DNA of 64,000 bases. It comes from Eubacterium sp. GTDB taxonomy: Bacteria; Bacillota; Clostridia; Lachnospirales; Lachnospiraceae. Location: NCBI GenBank assembly GCA_017433615.1, contig JAFRGW010000034.1:31999-95998 (forward strand), in the 5' to 3' direction. The notes below the pieces were generated by a model, which was given only the letters and a program-made list of their open reading frames with translations, was not told where the DNA came from and ran no database searches. The translations under genes were made by a program, and so were the position numbers. This document shows positions 25,846 to 34,934 of this stretch, piece after piece (the first letter of the stretch is position 1; the number at the start of each line of letters is the position of its first letter).

Positions 25846-26682
25846 TTGAGAAAATACAAAGCAGTATTTTTTGATATGGACGGAACCGTCCTGAATACAT
25901 TGAAAGATCTGACAATCGCATTGAATTATGCAATGGAGCAGACCGGCCACCGGCATGATTATACAATGGAAACCGTCAGAAATTTCTTCGGCAGCGGAAT
26001 CCGCGTCGCGATCCGGCGCGCACTGGCGCTGGAGGATAATCCGGGGATGAAGGCGGCCGATCTGATCCGGATCGATACGGAGGCAGAGCCGGAAGATGCC
26101 GGAAGTTCTACAGACTGTGGAGAGGAATACAGTGACACGGAAAAAGGGAAGTGCCGGGCGGCAGTTCAGGAGTCGGAACCGGAATCAGTCCCGGATTCAG
26201 AGCAGGATGTAAAGCAAATCCGGGAGCCGGAGGAAATCTGCAGAATCCGCACGGTATACCAGCCGTACTATGAGCAGCACTGTAATGATCATACAGTGCC
26301 CTACCCGGGGATTTTGGAACTTCTCGAAGAACTGCACCGGAGGAACATCCGGACGGCGGTCATTTCCAACAAGCCGGATGCCGCAGTGCAGATTCTTGCG
26401 GATGAGCTGTTTCCGGGGCTTTTTGATTTCGCGGCAGGTGAGAAACCCGGAACGGCGCGCAAACCGGCGCCGGATCTGGTTCTTCAGACAGCCGGTGCAA
26501 TGCATCTGAAACCAGATGAAATCCTGTATGTCGGTGATTCGGAAATTGATCTGCAGACTGCAGAAAATGCCGGCATGGACTGCGCGGCTGTGACCTGGGG
26601 ATTCCGGGACCGGGAAATGCTGACAAAGCTCCGACCCGCGTATCTGTTCGATGACACGGCCGGGCTGCTGAAATATTTATAA
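25846..26682 (+). CDS. HAD-family hydrolase, phosphoglycolate phosphatase-like
   Basis: A 278-aa HAD phosphatase with DMDGT at 10-14 (nucleophile Asp10), an ISNKPD segment with the conserved Ser/Thr, a Lys in RKPAP and GDSEIDL. It probably dephosphorylates a small phosphate ester such as 2-phosphoglycolate. The start is TTG, with AAGGA ten bases upstream. Oddity: residues about 76-132 form an acidic, Ser-rich low-complexity insert in the helical cap, which makes the protein about 60 aa longer than usual. Confidence 0.88.
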   Translation: MRKYKAVFFDMDGTVLNTLKDLTIALNYAMEQTGHRHDYTMETVRNFFGSGIRVAIRRALALEDNPGMKAADLIRIDTEAEPEDAGSSTDCGEEYSDTEKGKCRAAVQESEPESVPDSEQDVKQIREPEEICRIRTVYQPYYEQHCNDHTVPYPGILELLEELHRRNIRTAVISNKPDAAVQILADELFPGLFDFAAGEKPGTARKPAPDLVLQTAGAMHLKPDEILYVGDSEIDLQTAENAGMDCAAVTWGFRDREMLTKLRPAYLFDDTAGLLKYL

Positions 26683-26690
26683 GAAAACAG

Positions 26691-26736
26691 AGAAGAGGTT
26701 TCTGCTGTTATGGCGGCAGGGCTTCTTCTTTTTTTA
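26691..26736 (+). terminator. Terminator after the HAD gene
   Basis: An imperfect stem from AGAAGAGGTTTCTGCTG and CGGCAGGGCTTCTTCT is followed by seven T. Confidence 0.7.
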
Positions 26737-26754
26737 TGATTTTAGAAATAACAC

Positions 26755-26783
26755 TTGCATGCTGCTTACAGGTATGTTATATT
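26755..26783 (+). promoter_or_regulatory. Promoter of the PadR module
   Basis: TTGCAT (26755-26760), 17 bases, TATATT (26778-26783). It sits directly after the terminator. PadR regulators usually control their own promoter, so its operator is expected here, but I see no clear palindrome. Confidence 0.6.
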
Positions 26784-26939
26784 TACTAGGACAGACATAG
26801 TATGACAGACGTTGCAATGTCAGGCGTTGTAACGACAGACGAAATATTGACAGAGAAACAGTCAACGGGTGAAGGTCTGCCGGACACAGCATCGGCAGAT
26901 CGCGATGGAACAGGCGAAAGTAAAAAGAAGGTGATGCAT

Positions 26940-27272
26940 ATGAATATCAGCAGTGATGTCATTCGCGGCTACAATGATACGATTATCCTGTATCTTCTGC
27001 TGGATGCTCCTTCCTACGGATATGAGATTTCCCGCAGGATCCGGGAATTGTCAGAAGAGAAGTATGTGATCAAGGAGACGACGCTCTACTCTGCATTTAC
27101 CCGGATGGAGAAGAACGGATATATCGAATCATTTTACCAGACCGCAGAGAACGGAAAGCGGCGTACTTATTACAAAATCACAGAAAGCGGCCGGCAGTAT
27201 TATCAGGAAAAATGTGCCGAGTGGCAGCTGACGAAGGAAGTTGTGGAGCGGTTTATTCTGGATCTGGAGTAA
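26940..27272 (+). CDS. PadR-family transcriptional regulator
   Basis: A 110-aa winged-helix repressor: ILYLLLDAPSYGYEISRRI, then KETTLYSAFTRMEKNGYIES and a wing with GKRRTYYKIT. The start at 26940 fits the family N-terminus and has AAGAAGG at the right distance. The frame is open back to an ATG at 26802, close to the predicted transcription start, so a longer 156-aa form cannot be excluded. The next two genes are a HAAS-domain membrane protein and a DUF4097 protein, a common trio in which PadR represses the operon. Confidence 0.9.
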   Translation: MNISSDVIRGYNDTIILYLLLDAPSYGYEISRRIRELSEEKYVIKETTLYSAFTRMEKNGYIESFYQTAENGKRRTYYKITESGRQYYQEKCAEWQLTKEVVERFILDLE

Positions 27273-27371
27273 GCATCGGAAGAACGCGGAAAAATACGAA
27301 GTACGTAAGGTGACGGCTTCGGATGAACAGAAGACAGAAAAAATGGCACTGTCATGATGGAGGACGGGAAG

Positions 27372-28361
27372 ATGGAAACAATCAAAAACTATCTTGAATC
27401 AATGTTTGCAGCGCTTCCGAATACGCCGGAGGTACTGAAGGCCAAATATGAACTCGGCCAGATGATGGAGGATAAATATACGGAGCTGATCGAAGAAGGG
27501 AAAGCAGAAAATGAAGCGGTCGGCATCGTGATTTCAGAATTCGGCAACCTGGAAGAAGTCGCAGAAGCACTGGGAATCGAGGAAATTCTGCGGGCAGACA
27601 GACCGGAAGCAGCACCGCTGTTATCGCAGGAGGAGGCACGGGATTACATCGCGGATGCCAGCCGCACAGGATTTCTGACAGGACTCGGTGTGCTGCTTTG
27701 TATCTGCAGTCCGGCACCGGCCGCAGCAGTTGCCGAACTGAACAGTCCGCTGGCAGAGGCGGTCACTACGGCAATGCTGTTCATCTTAGTTGCCGCAGGC
27801 GTCGGACTTTTCATTTACAGCTCCGTGCGCATGAGCCGGCACAGCGAGATTCAGAAGCGGCAGTGCCGCATTGATTACGGGACAGCGGCATGGGTCAATG
27901 AGCAGCGGGAGAATTTCCGGAGCACGCGGGCGATCTTCCTGGCAGTCGGCGTAATTCTCTGCATTATTTCGGTGGTTCCTGTGTCTGTAATGGGAATTCT
28001 GGACCGCGCGACCGGCCTCGTGATGGGCTTTTCCGCCGCACTGATTTTCGTTTTTGTCGGAATCGGAGTCTTGATGATTGTAAGCGTTTCACAGCGCACG
28101 GATGCATACAATAAACTGCTGAATCTGAATGCATCCGGCACGGTCGGAAGCACCTACCGCGGCAGCGGCGAAGATGACGATGTGTATTATGAAAATAACA
28201 CCGTGGGTGCTGTCATGTCCGTCTACTGGCCCACAATCACCTGCATTTACCTGATCTGGAGCTTCCTCACATTCCGCTGGGGATTTACCTGGATCATCTG
28301 GCCGGTCGCGGCAATTGTGGAGACGCTGATCAAGCGTACACTGGGAACCCGGAGAGTCTGA
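27372..28361 (+). CDS. HAAS-domain (DUF1700-like) membrane protein
   Basis: A 329-aa protein. The first 80 residues form the helical HAAS/permease-prefix domain (TIKNYLESMF...GNLEEVAEALG). About six hydrophobic helices follow from residue 95 on. The start at 27372 has GGAGG eight bases upstream. Proteins of this type are linked to PadR regulators and DUF4097 proteins and are thought to respond to envelope stress; the biochemical role is unknown. Confidence 0.85.
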   Translation: METIKNYLESMFAALPNTPEVLKAKYELGQMMEDKYTELIEEGKAENEAVGIVISEFGNLEEVAEALGIEEILRADRPEAAPLLSQEEARDYIADASRTGFLTGLGVLLCICSPAPAAAVAELNSPLAEAVTTAMLFILVAAGVGLFIYSSVRMSRHSEIQKRQCRIDYGTAAWVNEQRENFRSTRAIFLAVGVILCIISVVPVSVMGILDRATGLVMGFSAALIFVFVGIGVLMIVSVSQRTDAYNKLLNLNASGTVGSTYRGSGEDDDVYYENNTVGAVMSVYWPTITCIYLIWSFLTFRWGFTWIIWPVAAIVETLIKRTLGTRRV

Positions 28362-28378
28362 GATGCCGGGGAATCTGA

Positions 28379-28466
28379 TGACAGGGGCATTACGCGACCC
28401 GGCAGGCAGATGAGTCATTGGAGAACGCGGCGACAGGGGCATCACGCGGCCCGGCAGGCAGATGAG
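28379..28466. repeat. 35-bp direct repeat between HAAS and DUF4097 genes
   Basis: A 35-bp unit starting GACAGGGGCATTACGCG occurs at about 28379 and again at about 28432 with two substitutions. It fills most of the 143-bp gap. No hairpin or coding content is obvious. Confidence 0.7.
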
Positions 28467-28504
28467 ATGCCGCAGGATATTTACAGAGCGAGGAGGCAGG
28501 CGTC

Positions 28505-29323
28505 ATGAAAAAGAACATTTATCTTATCATCATCACCCTGATAACCATAGGCTGTATCATTGGCGGGATGCTGTATCACACCGGCGGCTTTTCAGGGATG
28601 CGGCTGGACAAGAGTATTACCCGTAAAACGGAAACGATCTTTCAGCAGGATGGAGAAGTAACAGCAGTTGCAGTGGATTCTGAAGTGATGGATGTAAGAT
28701 TCCGTACGGGAGAGAAGCTGGAAATTGCATATGGGGGAAATGAAAATCTGAAACCCGAAATTTCGCTGGACAACGGGACGCTGACGATCACGCAGCGCGG
28801 CAAAGCCGGAAACCATTTTAATCTCTTCGGATTCGGGAAAAACGGCGCAAAGCTGGACGTGACGCTTCCTTCCGGTACAAAGCTGGAGAAATTCGCCAGC
28901 CGGATTGATGTGTGCGACATGGAAATCGCACAGCTTGCAGCTGCGGAAGCGGTAATCAGCGGAAATACCGGTGATATCGATATAACGGATGCGGCGTTTG
29001 GTTCCACGGAAATCACACTGAATACAGGAGATCTCAATGTGAATGATTCAGCGCTCGGCAGCGGAACGATCACATTGGATACAGGTGACATCGATGTGAA
29101 GCGCAGCGCATTCGCTGACCTGCGGGTGAGCGCCGGCATGGGGGATGTCGAAGTGGAACTTGCTGATGAGAGAAGCAGGTACGCAATTGATCTTTCGACA
29201 GATCTCGGTGAAGTTGAGATCTTCGGAAATGATGAGGGAAGAAGCTACTCGCAGCAGAGCAGCGAGAGCGGAGGCCCGTCATTGACAGTGACGAATCATG
29301 TCGGAGATATTGAAGTGAAATGA
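28505..29323 (+). CDS. DUF4097-family beta-helix-like membrane protein
   Basis: A 272-aa protein with one N-terminal helix (about 5-25) and a long repetitive beta-strand region with recurring NTGDxD units (GNTGDIDI, NTGDLNV, DTGDIDV), as in the DUF4097 'putative adhesin' fold. It is probably anchored in the membrane with the beta domain outside. GAGGAGG precedes the start. It is the third member of the PadR-HAAS-DUF4097 module. Function unknown. Confidence 0.85.
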   Translation: MKKNIYLIIITLITIGCIIGGMLYHTGGFSGMRLDKSITRKTETIFQQDGEVTAVAVDSEVMDVRFRTGEKLEIAYGGNENLKPEISLDNGTLTITQRGKAGNHFNLFGFGKNGAKLDVTLPSGTKLEKFASRIDVCDMEIAQLAAAEAVISGNTGDIDITDAAFGSTEITLNTGDLNVNDSALGSGTITLDTGDIDVKRSAFADLRVSAGMGDVEVELADERSRYAIDLSTDLGEVEIFGNDEGRSYSQQSSESGGPSLTVTNHVGDIEVK

Positions 29324-29445
29324 TTGAAGAGCTATTTAAAAATACCATCGCAGAGGGATTTCAAATGATCCCGGCGGTGGTATTTTTGTTTTTGATTTAT
29401 CTTCTGTAATCTTCTGTAAAAGATCTTACTTATGCAAAGATCTGA

Positions 29446-29574
29446 TCAGTCATCCCGGTCGTCCGGTTTGTCAAATCCGGATACAGCGGAAACAGCAGAG
29501 ATGATTGCAATCAGCACTGCGAACAGCGCCATAAACCCAAATACACAAAGTCCGACAATTGCTCCGATCGGCAT
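29446..29574 (-). CDS. Small single-helix membrane protein (42 aa)
   Basis: A short minus-strand gene: ATG at 29574-29572 preceded by a GGAGG site eight bases upstream. The product has one hydrophobic helix (IGAIVGLCVFGFMALFAVL...) and an acidic, charged end (KPDDRDD). The good ribosome site and the helix-plus-charged-tail pattern support a real gene. Function unknown. Confidence 0.65.
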   Translation of the reverse strand: MPIGAIVGLCVFGFMALFAVLIAIISAVSAVSGFDKPDDRDD

Positions 29575-29692
29575 ATTCAGAACCTCCAGTTATCTGTGCG
29601 AGAGTATTCAGCAACTAATAATAAATATAAATGATTTTGCTGACGATTTCAAGTGGCTGTATCACAGGAAAACTGTGCAGAACCGGGCAGGA

Positions 29693-30478
29693 TTACGCGG
29701 AGAATCCCGGCGCCGGCACTTTCTTGATGACGTCAGCATCATAGGACGGTGCGGCCATCTCGCCAGGCTCCAGAATCAGGAAATCATTTTCGTTCCAGTC
29801 GCCGGCGATCATTTTCTCCATGAGGCTCATGTCGCCGTCGAGCTCGCTGTATTCCCAGCCGAGATAATCTGCGGCTTTCTTTGTGAGTTCCGCATAGCGG
29901 GGCTTATCCAGATAAGGCATTTTGATGTAGGCGTTTGCGTGATAATTCTTCAGGCCGCCCAGTTCTTCGATCAGGAAATCGATCGTGTCCTCGTCGTAGT
30001 CCATGTCGGCATAGTACTTCCGCAGCCGGTTTGTCCGTTCCTCGCCGTGCATATCGGACTGATCGATCCAGCCCGCCGTGTACCAGAAGCAGCCCGGCAT
30101 GTCATTGAAGACCTTGGCGTAGCGCTCCTTTGAGCCGAGGAACAATGTAATACAGTCGTGCGCCTTCGGAATAATGATGCGGTGTTTGCGCGCAAAGACG
30201 CCGGTGATCGCATTGGAGCACAGGCCGTAGCCGAGCAGGATGGCTTCAAAATCATCCGGCACACCGCCGCCGGCGCCGGTTTCCACAACCGGGTTGGTAT
30301 AGGGATCTTCCCCGGACTCGATGGCATCGATTTCTTTCTGCAGGATCGGCGGAAGCTGTTCCGGCCGGTCATGATAACCCTGCCGCATCCAGGTAATGTC
30401 AACCACATTGTCGGACAGCGCACACAGATAAGACAATTCCCTTGTCAGTACTTTACAGGCAATCAATTTCAGGCGCAT
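29693..30478 (-). CDS. DUF1638-family protein
   Basis: A 261-aa cytoplasmic protein. Marks of the family are the start LKLIACKVLTRE, LLGYGLCSNAITGV, PKAHDCITLFLGS and a late WNENDFLILEPG. Conserved His and Cys residues suggest metal or corrinoid chemistry. From memory, DUF1638 genes are often next to corrinoid methyltransferases for methylated amines; none is present here. The start follows an AAGGAGG-type site, and a TTGACA promoter lies 80 bases upstream. Confidence 0.85.
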   Translation of the reverse strand: MRLKLIACKVLTRELSYLCALSDNVVDITWMRQGYHDRPEQLPPILQKEIDAIESGEDPYTNPVVETGAGGGVPDDFEAILLGYGLCSNAITGVFARKHRIIIPKAHDCITLFLGSKERYAKVFNDMPGCFWYTAGWIDQSDMHGEERTNRLRKYYADMDYDEDTIDFLIEELGGLKNYHANAYIKMPYLDKPRYAELTKKAADYLGWEYSELDGDMSLMEKMIAGDWNENDFLILEPGEMAAPSYDADVIKKVPAPGFSA

Positions 30479-30556
30479 AGGTAATCCTCCTTCAGAATCA
30501 GACCGTTATTCGGGCGCAGGCATAATCCTCCCACTGAACCGGTTTTTATAGAAACT

Positions 30557-30585
30557 ACAATAAAATCACGCATCATTTCTGTCAA
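30557..30585 (-). promoter_or_regulatory. Promoter of the DUF1638 gene
   Basis: On the minus strand TTGACA (30585-30580), 17 bases, TATTGT (30562-30557). Confidence 0.6.
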
Positions 30586-30620
30586 CCGGAATAATTTGCT
30601 GTTCTCAAATGCAGGAAAAA

Positions 30621-30629
30621 TGCTATAAT
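30621..30629 (+). promoter_or_regulatory. Extended -10 promoter of trpB
   Basis: TGC-TATAAT, a perfect extended -10, 86 bases before the trpB start. No good -35 at 17 bases. The leader is too short for a T-box. Confidence 0.6.
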
Positions 30630-30714
30630 CATAGGGATTTATTCTACTTCGATAAATTCACAGGCGTTTCTTTACCTGCGGTGAAGGACTAATATCAGAA
30701 AGGCGGACAGCATC

Positions 30715-31971
30715 GTGAATAAATACAGAGACTATGATAATTATCTGAAGGAGTATCCGGACAGCAAAGGGTATTTTGGAAAATATGGCGGCAACTATCT
30801 GGAGGATCCGGAACTGATCAAGGCGTTTAACGAATATGCGGAAGCATACAATACAATTGCGCAGTCCGCGCAGTTTATTGCAGAACTGCGGCGCATTCGC
30901 CGGGATTTTCAGGGACGGCCGACACCGGTTTATCACTGTCAGAATCTGTCCAACCTGCTCGGGAGAACACAGATTTATCTGAAGCGTGAAGACCTGAACC
31001 ACACCGGCGCACACAAGCTGAACCACTGCATGGGCGAGGGCCTTCTTGCGAAATACATGGGTAAGAAGAAGCTGATCGCTGAAACAGGCGCGGGCCAGCA
31101 CGGCGTGGCACTCGCGACAGCGGCTGCATACTTCGGCATGGAATGTGATATTTACATGGGTGAAGTAGATATTGCGAAGCAGGCGCCGAACGTCACCCGC
31201 ATGAAGATGCTCGGGGCAAATGTTGTTCCGGTCAGCTTTGGTCTGAAAACACTGAAGGAAGCAGTCGATGCGGCATTTATGGCATACGCGAAAGAATATA
31301 AAGATGCGGTTTACTGCATCGGCACAGCCGCCGGCCCGCATCCGTTCCCGCTGATGGTGCGCGACTTCCAGTTCTGCATCGGCGAAGAGGCGAAATCACA
31401 GTTTGTCGAGCAGACAGGACATCTGCCGGATCAGGTCGTCGCCTGCGTCGGCGGCGGCTCCAATTCGATCGGCATGTTCACGCCGTTCCTGGCAGATCCC
31501 GTAGAGCTGGTCGGCGTTGAGCCGCTCGGACGCGGCCCGAAGCTCGGCGACCACGCGGCATCCATCACATATGGCAAAGAAGGCGTCATGCACGGATTCA
31601 ACAGCATCATGCTGGCCGATGAAAACGGCGATCCGGCACCGGTTTATTCCAATGCCAGCGGCCTGGATTACCCGGCAGCGGGACCGGAACACTGCATGCT
31701 GCATGACATGGGCCGTATCAATTACACGACGATCAGTGACGAGGAGGCCATTGAGGCGCTGTTTCTGCTGTCGCGCCACGAGGGAATCATTCCGGCGATC
31801 GAGAGTTCGCATGCACTTGCCTATGCGATCAAGATTGCCCGCACCGGCATGACCGGATCCGTTCTGGTGAACCTGTCCGGCCGCGGCGACAAGGACCTTG
31901 ACTTTGTCGTGGAGCACTACGGCTACGGCGAGGATTTCCTGAAGAAAATGGAGGAGAAGAGGAATGCTTGA
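30715..31971 (+). CDS. trpB: Stand-alone tryptophan synthase beta chain
   Basis: A 418-aa PLP enzyme that joins indole and serine to give tryptophan. PLP lysine is K101 in HTGAHKLNH; the catalytic Glu is E123 in ETGAGQHG; the phosphate loop is [11 protein letters not shown]. The sequence is of the TrpB1 type, though LNHCMGEGL differs from the usual INNxxGQxL. No trpA or other trp genes are near, so it may salvage indole. The start is GTG with AAGGCGG upstream. A small gene overlaps its 3' end, and trpS lies 1.7 kb downstream. Confidence 0.92.
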   Translation: MNKYRDYDNYLKEYPDSKGYFGKYGGNYLEDPELIKAFNEYAEAYNTIAQSAQFIAELRRIRRDFQGRPTPVYHCQNLSNLLGRTQIYLKREDLNHTGAHKLNHCMGEGLLAKYMGKKKLIAETGAGQHGVALATAAAYFGMECDIYMGEVDIAKQAPNVTRMKMLGANVVPVSFGLKTLKEAVDAAFMAYAKEYKDAVYCIGTAAGPHPFPLMVRDFQFCIGEEAKSQFVEQTGHLPDQVVACVGGGSNSIGMFTPFLADPVELVGVEPLGRGPKLGDHAASITYGKEGVMHGFNSIMLADENGDPAPVYSNASGLDYPAAGPEHCMLHDMGRINYTTISDEEAIEALFLLSRHEGIIPAIESSHALAYAIKIARTGMTGSVLVNLSGRGDKDLDFVVEHYGYGEDFLKKMEEKRNA

Positions 31972-32152
31972 GCTGCTGCTGTCACAGTATGAATTTCAGT
32001 TCGGAACGCCGTTTCCGCTGGAGAAGTTCACGGATACGACGGAAATCGATCTGATCAATATTCTGTATAACTGTGTGCAGAACAACGATCCGGACTACAC
32101 GAAGCCGGCAGGAGAAAACCGCTTCCCGTACGCACCGGGACAGAAGGGGTAA
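31964..32152 (+). CDS. Small conserved-looking protein coupled to trpB (62 aa)
   Basis: A 62-aa acidic protein that overlaps the trpB end by 8 bp, with GGAGAAGAGG directly before its ATG, so translation is probably coupled. It has no signal peptide; [18 protein letters not shown] looks helical. I do not recognise the family. The overlap suggests a partner or regulator of TrpB, or a cotranslated unrelated protein. Confidence 0.65.
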   Translation: MLELLLSQYEFQFGTPFPLEKFTDTTEIDLINILYNCVQNNDPDYTKPAGENRFPYAPGQKG

Positions 32153-32182
32153 AACTGCCAGAGCATCTGAGGTAGACTGACT

Positions 32183-33532
32183 ATGCTGGAAAATAAATCC
32201 GTACCGCGGGCGATCGCGCAATATGCGATTCCCACGATTCTCAGTCAGATTGTAACGCTGGTTTACAATCTGGCTGACACTTTTTTTGTAGGACATACAA
32301 ATAATCCGTCGCAGGTCGCGGCGTTGGCACTGAGCTTTCCGCTCTTCATGTCGATGACGCTGATCGGCAATCTGTTCGGCATCGGTGCCAACAGCCTGAT
32401 GTCCCGGTCGCTCGGCCATAAGGATCCAAAAAGGGCATCCGTGACATCGACCTTTGCATTTTATGGCGCACTCGCGCTGACAGTTGTCTGGATGGCAGTG
32501 CTTTCCATCTTCATGCATCCGATCCTGAATGTGATCGGCGCGAAGACGGCAGAGACGTATCAGGCCACCGGCGCCTATATTCGCTGGACGGTTGTGATCG
32601 GCGGGCTTCCGACAGTCGCCTCTCTGATGCTGGGGCATCTGTCACGCGGCGAGGGAAATACAAAGCGCGCAAGCTTCGGCATGGCATTCGGCGGCCTTTT
32701 GAATATCTTTCTGGATCCGGTTTTCGTACAGGGATTCGGCATGGGCGCTGCCGGCGCCGGAATTGCCACCTGTATTTCCAATGCGGCAGCATTTTTATAT
32801 TTGTTTGTCTGTGTGAAGCGGGATCCGGACTCTGTGATCCGCCTGTCACCGCGGGCATTTAAAATAATTCCGTCCATTGCGAGCCAGGTGATCCTGGTCG
32901 GCATGCCGGCGGCAGCGGTTATCGTGCTGGGCTCCTCGGCAAACATTGTGCTGACACATTTCATGTCGGCATACGGAGATGTGCCGGTGGCTGCATTTGG
33001 CGTCGTTCAGAAAATCGGAACGATCACGATGCAGATCACTATCGGCCTGACGCAGGGCATCATGCCGCTGCTCGGATACTGCTATGGTGCCGGCGACATG
33101 AAACATGTCAAAGAGATCAACCGCTGGTCGTTCCTGATCCTGGCAGTCTACGCCGCATCCTGCGTGGCGCTGATCGAACTGTTCCCGGGACAGCTGATCC
33201 ACCTGTTTATCCACGAGCCGGAAACCGTCACCATCGGAACGGCCTTCCTGAAGCGGTACATCCTGTGCGCATTCGGCATGTGCTTCGTCATGCTGCTCAA
33301 TTCCATGTTTCAGGCAATGGGAAAGTGGCAGCAGTCACTGCTGCTTTCCTTCATCCGGCAGGGCGTTCTGCTGATCCCGCTGCTGACCATACTGAACCGT
33401 GTCATGGGCATGTACGGCCTCGTGTGGTCCCAGCCGATCGCCGATACCTGTGCTCTGGTACTTGGGTTTGTCATGTACGGACTGACGATCTACGGGCGAA
33501 AAACGGATCGGGTGCGGAAAGGCGGCAGGTGA
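32183..33532 (+). CDS. MATE-family efflux transporter
   Basis: A 449-aa membrane protein with about twelve helices and two MatE halves. The N-terminus has PTILSQIVTLVYNLADTFFVG, typical of the DinF/NorM group, and the second half has GLTQGIMPLLGYCYGAG. It probably exports drugs or cationic metabolites using Na+ or H+. It starts 30 bp after the small gene and may belong to the trpB transcript. A palindromic repeat begins right at its stop. Confidence 0.93.
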   Translation: MLENKSVPRAIAQYAIPTILSQIVTLVYNLADTFFVGHTNNPSQVAALALSFPLFMSMTLIGNLFGIGANSLMSRSLGHKDPKRASVTSTFAFYGALALTVVWMAVLSIFMHPILNVIGAKTAETYQATGAYIRWTVVIGGLPTVASLMLGHLSRGEGNTKRASFGMAFGGLLNIFLDPVFVQGFGMGAAGAGIATCISNAAAFLYLFVCVKRDPDSVIRLSPRAFKIIPSIASQVILVGMPAAAVIVLGSSANIVLTHFMSAYGDVPVAAFGVVQKIGTITMQITIGLTQGIMPLLGYCYGAGDMKHVKEINRWSFLILAVYAASCVALIELFPGQLIHLFIHEPETVTIGTAFLKRYILCAFGMCFVMLLNSMFQAMGKWQQSLLLSFIRQGVLLIPLLTILNRVMGMYGLVWSQPIADTCALVLGFVMYGLTIYGRKTDRVRKGGR

Positions 33533-33582
33533 AGACGCACAAGTGCGTCGCGCAGCTCGCGCGATCAGAGATCGCGATTTAC
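33533..33582. repeat. Dispersed palindromic repeat, copy 1
   Basis: Begins after the MATE stop. It holds ACGCAC/GTGCGT, GCGCAGCTCGCGC and GCGATC/GATCGC palindromes and ends GCGATTTACATC. A near-identical copy lies at 48750-48807. Confidence 0.75.
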
Positions 33583-33673
33583 ATCATATTTTATTGAAAT
33601 CCCGCCCCTGCCGTGCTACACTTGAACACAATGAAAAAAACTATAACTGCGGTTAAGAACAGGAGCAGCAACT

Positions 33674-34678
33674 ATGTTAGATGGAAACAAAGTCCTTTTT
33701 TCGGGCATGCAGGCAACCGGCAATCTGACACTGGGCAATTACCTCGGTGCACTGAAGAACTGGGTTGAACTCAGCACACAGTACATGTGCTTCTACAGCG
33801 TCGTAGATATGCATTCGATCACAGTCCGCCAGGATCCGGCGGAACTCAGAAAGCGCGCACGCCGTCTGATGGCGATCTACATCGCGGCAGGCATTGATCC
33901 GGAAAAAGCGTGTCTGTATTATCAGTCCCATGTAACAGGCCACGCCGAACTTGCGTGGATTCTGAACTGCTTCACATACATGGGCGAGTTGAACCGCATG
34001 ACACAGTTCAAGGACAAATCCGCAAAGCATGCGGACAACATCAATGCGGGACTCTTTACCTATCCGGTTCTGATGGCAGCTGATATTCTGCTGTATCAGG
34101 CAGATGTCGTTCCGGTCGGCATTGACCAGAAGCAGCATCTGGAGCTGACCCGTGACCTGGCAATCCGCTTCAATAACATTTACGGCGATGTCTTCACCGT
34201 TCCGGAAGCCTATATTCCGAAGGTCGGCGCGAAGATCATGAGCCTGCAGGATCCGACAAAGAAAATGTCCAAGTCCGATGAAAATCCGAACGCCAGCATT
34301 TATCTGATGGATGACGCAGACACCGTCGCGCGCAAATGCAAGCGTGCCGTCACGGACTCCGAGGGCATCATCGCGTACCGCGAAGAGCAGCCGGGCGTCA
34401 GCAATCTGCTGGATATCTACAGCGCATGCGTCGGCAAGACACCGGAAGAAGCCGTGAAGGAATTCGAGGGACAGGGCTACGGCGCACTGAAGACAGCCGT
34501 GGCAGAATCCGTCAACGCGATCCTCACACCGCTGCAGACCCGCGTCGCCGAGATCGAGAAGGACAAAGACTGGCTCGATCAGCGCATCAAAGAAAATGCC
34601 GAGAAGGCAACTTACTATTCGACCAAGACCCTGCGCAAGGTGCAGAAGAAGGTCGGTTTCCCGGTGCGTCCGCGGTAA
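33674..34678 (+). CDS. trpS: Tryptophanyl-tRNA synthetase
   Basis: A 334-aa class I aminoacyl-tRNA synthetase that charges tRNA-Trp. The HIGH-like segment is TGNLTLGNYLG near residues 17-27, and the KMSKS loop is KKMSKSDENP near 198-207. Length is standard. AGGAG lies eight bases before the start. The 141-bp upstream gap has no T-box features. The last codons (FPVRPR, stop) are copied in a 38-bp duplication directly after the stop. Confidence 0.96.
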   Translation: MLDGNKVLFSGMQATGNLTLGNYLGALKNWVELSTQYMCFYSVVDMHSITVRQDPAELRKRARRLMAIYIAAGIDPEKACLYYQSHVTGHAELAWILNCFTYMGELNRMTQFKDKSAKHADNINAGLFTYPVLMAADILLYQADVVPVGIDQKQHLELTRDLAIRFNNIYGDVFTVPEAYIPKVGAKIMSLQDPTKKMSKSDENPNASIYLMDDADTVARKCKRAVTDSEGIIAYREEQPGVSNLLDIYSACVGKTPEEAVKEFEGQGYGALKTAVAESVNAILTPLQTRVAEIEKDKDWLDQRIKENAEKATYYSTKTLRKVQKKVGFPVRPR

Positions 34679-34734
34679 GGCAGAAGAAAGTCAAATTCCC
34701 GGTACGGCCGCGATAAGACAGAAGAAAATAGAAG
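34641..34734. repeat. 38-bp duplication of the trpS 3' end
   Basis: The unit GCAGAAGAAGGTCGG...CCGCGGTAAG at the end of trpS recurs after 38 bp (TTCCCGG at 34658 and 34696), followed by a third partial GACAGAAGAAAAT. The second copy could again encode FPVRPR-stop but has no start. Confidence 0.8.
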
Positions 34735-34747
34735 AATAAACAGAAGA

Positions 34748-34805
34748 GGCATCTTTCGCCCCGGTTTGGCACTGACACGTGCCGGCGGGCGGAAGGTGCC
34801 TTTTT
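34748..34805 (+). terminator. Terminator of trpS
   Basis: A 14-bp stem (GGCATCTTTCGCCC with GGGCGGAAGGTGCC, two G-T pairs) encloses a second GGCAC/GTGCC hairpin, and five T follow. Confidence 0.85.
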
Positions 34806-34844
34806 ACGATGCCTGACTTCTAAAAACCCGGTCTCGATTCATCA

Positions 34845-34873
34845 TTGACAAGGAACAAATATCCTTGTAATAT
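34845..34873 (+). promoter_or_regulatory. Promoter of the Uma2 gene
   Basis: TTGACA (34845-34850), 17 bases, TAATAT (34868-34873). Confidence 0.6.
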
Positions 34874-34934
34874 AAATTATGTAAATATACCATAGGATAA
34901 TCCAACGGGTAGGAATTAAAAAAAGGGGAACCGT

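Noticed and set aside
29432-30133. 233-aa plus-strand open frame opposite the DUF1638 gene
   Set aside because: Antisense to a recognised family and overlapping the small membrane gene; no ribosome site.
33533-33673. T-box leader for trpS
   Set aside because: Only 141 bp, mostly the dispersed palindrome; no specifier loop, T-box sequence or antiterminator pair is visible.
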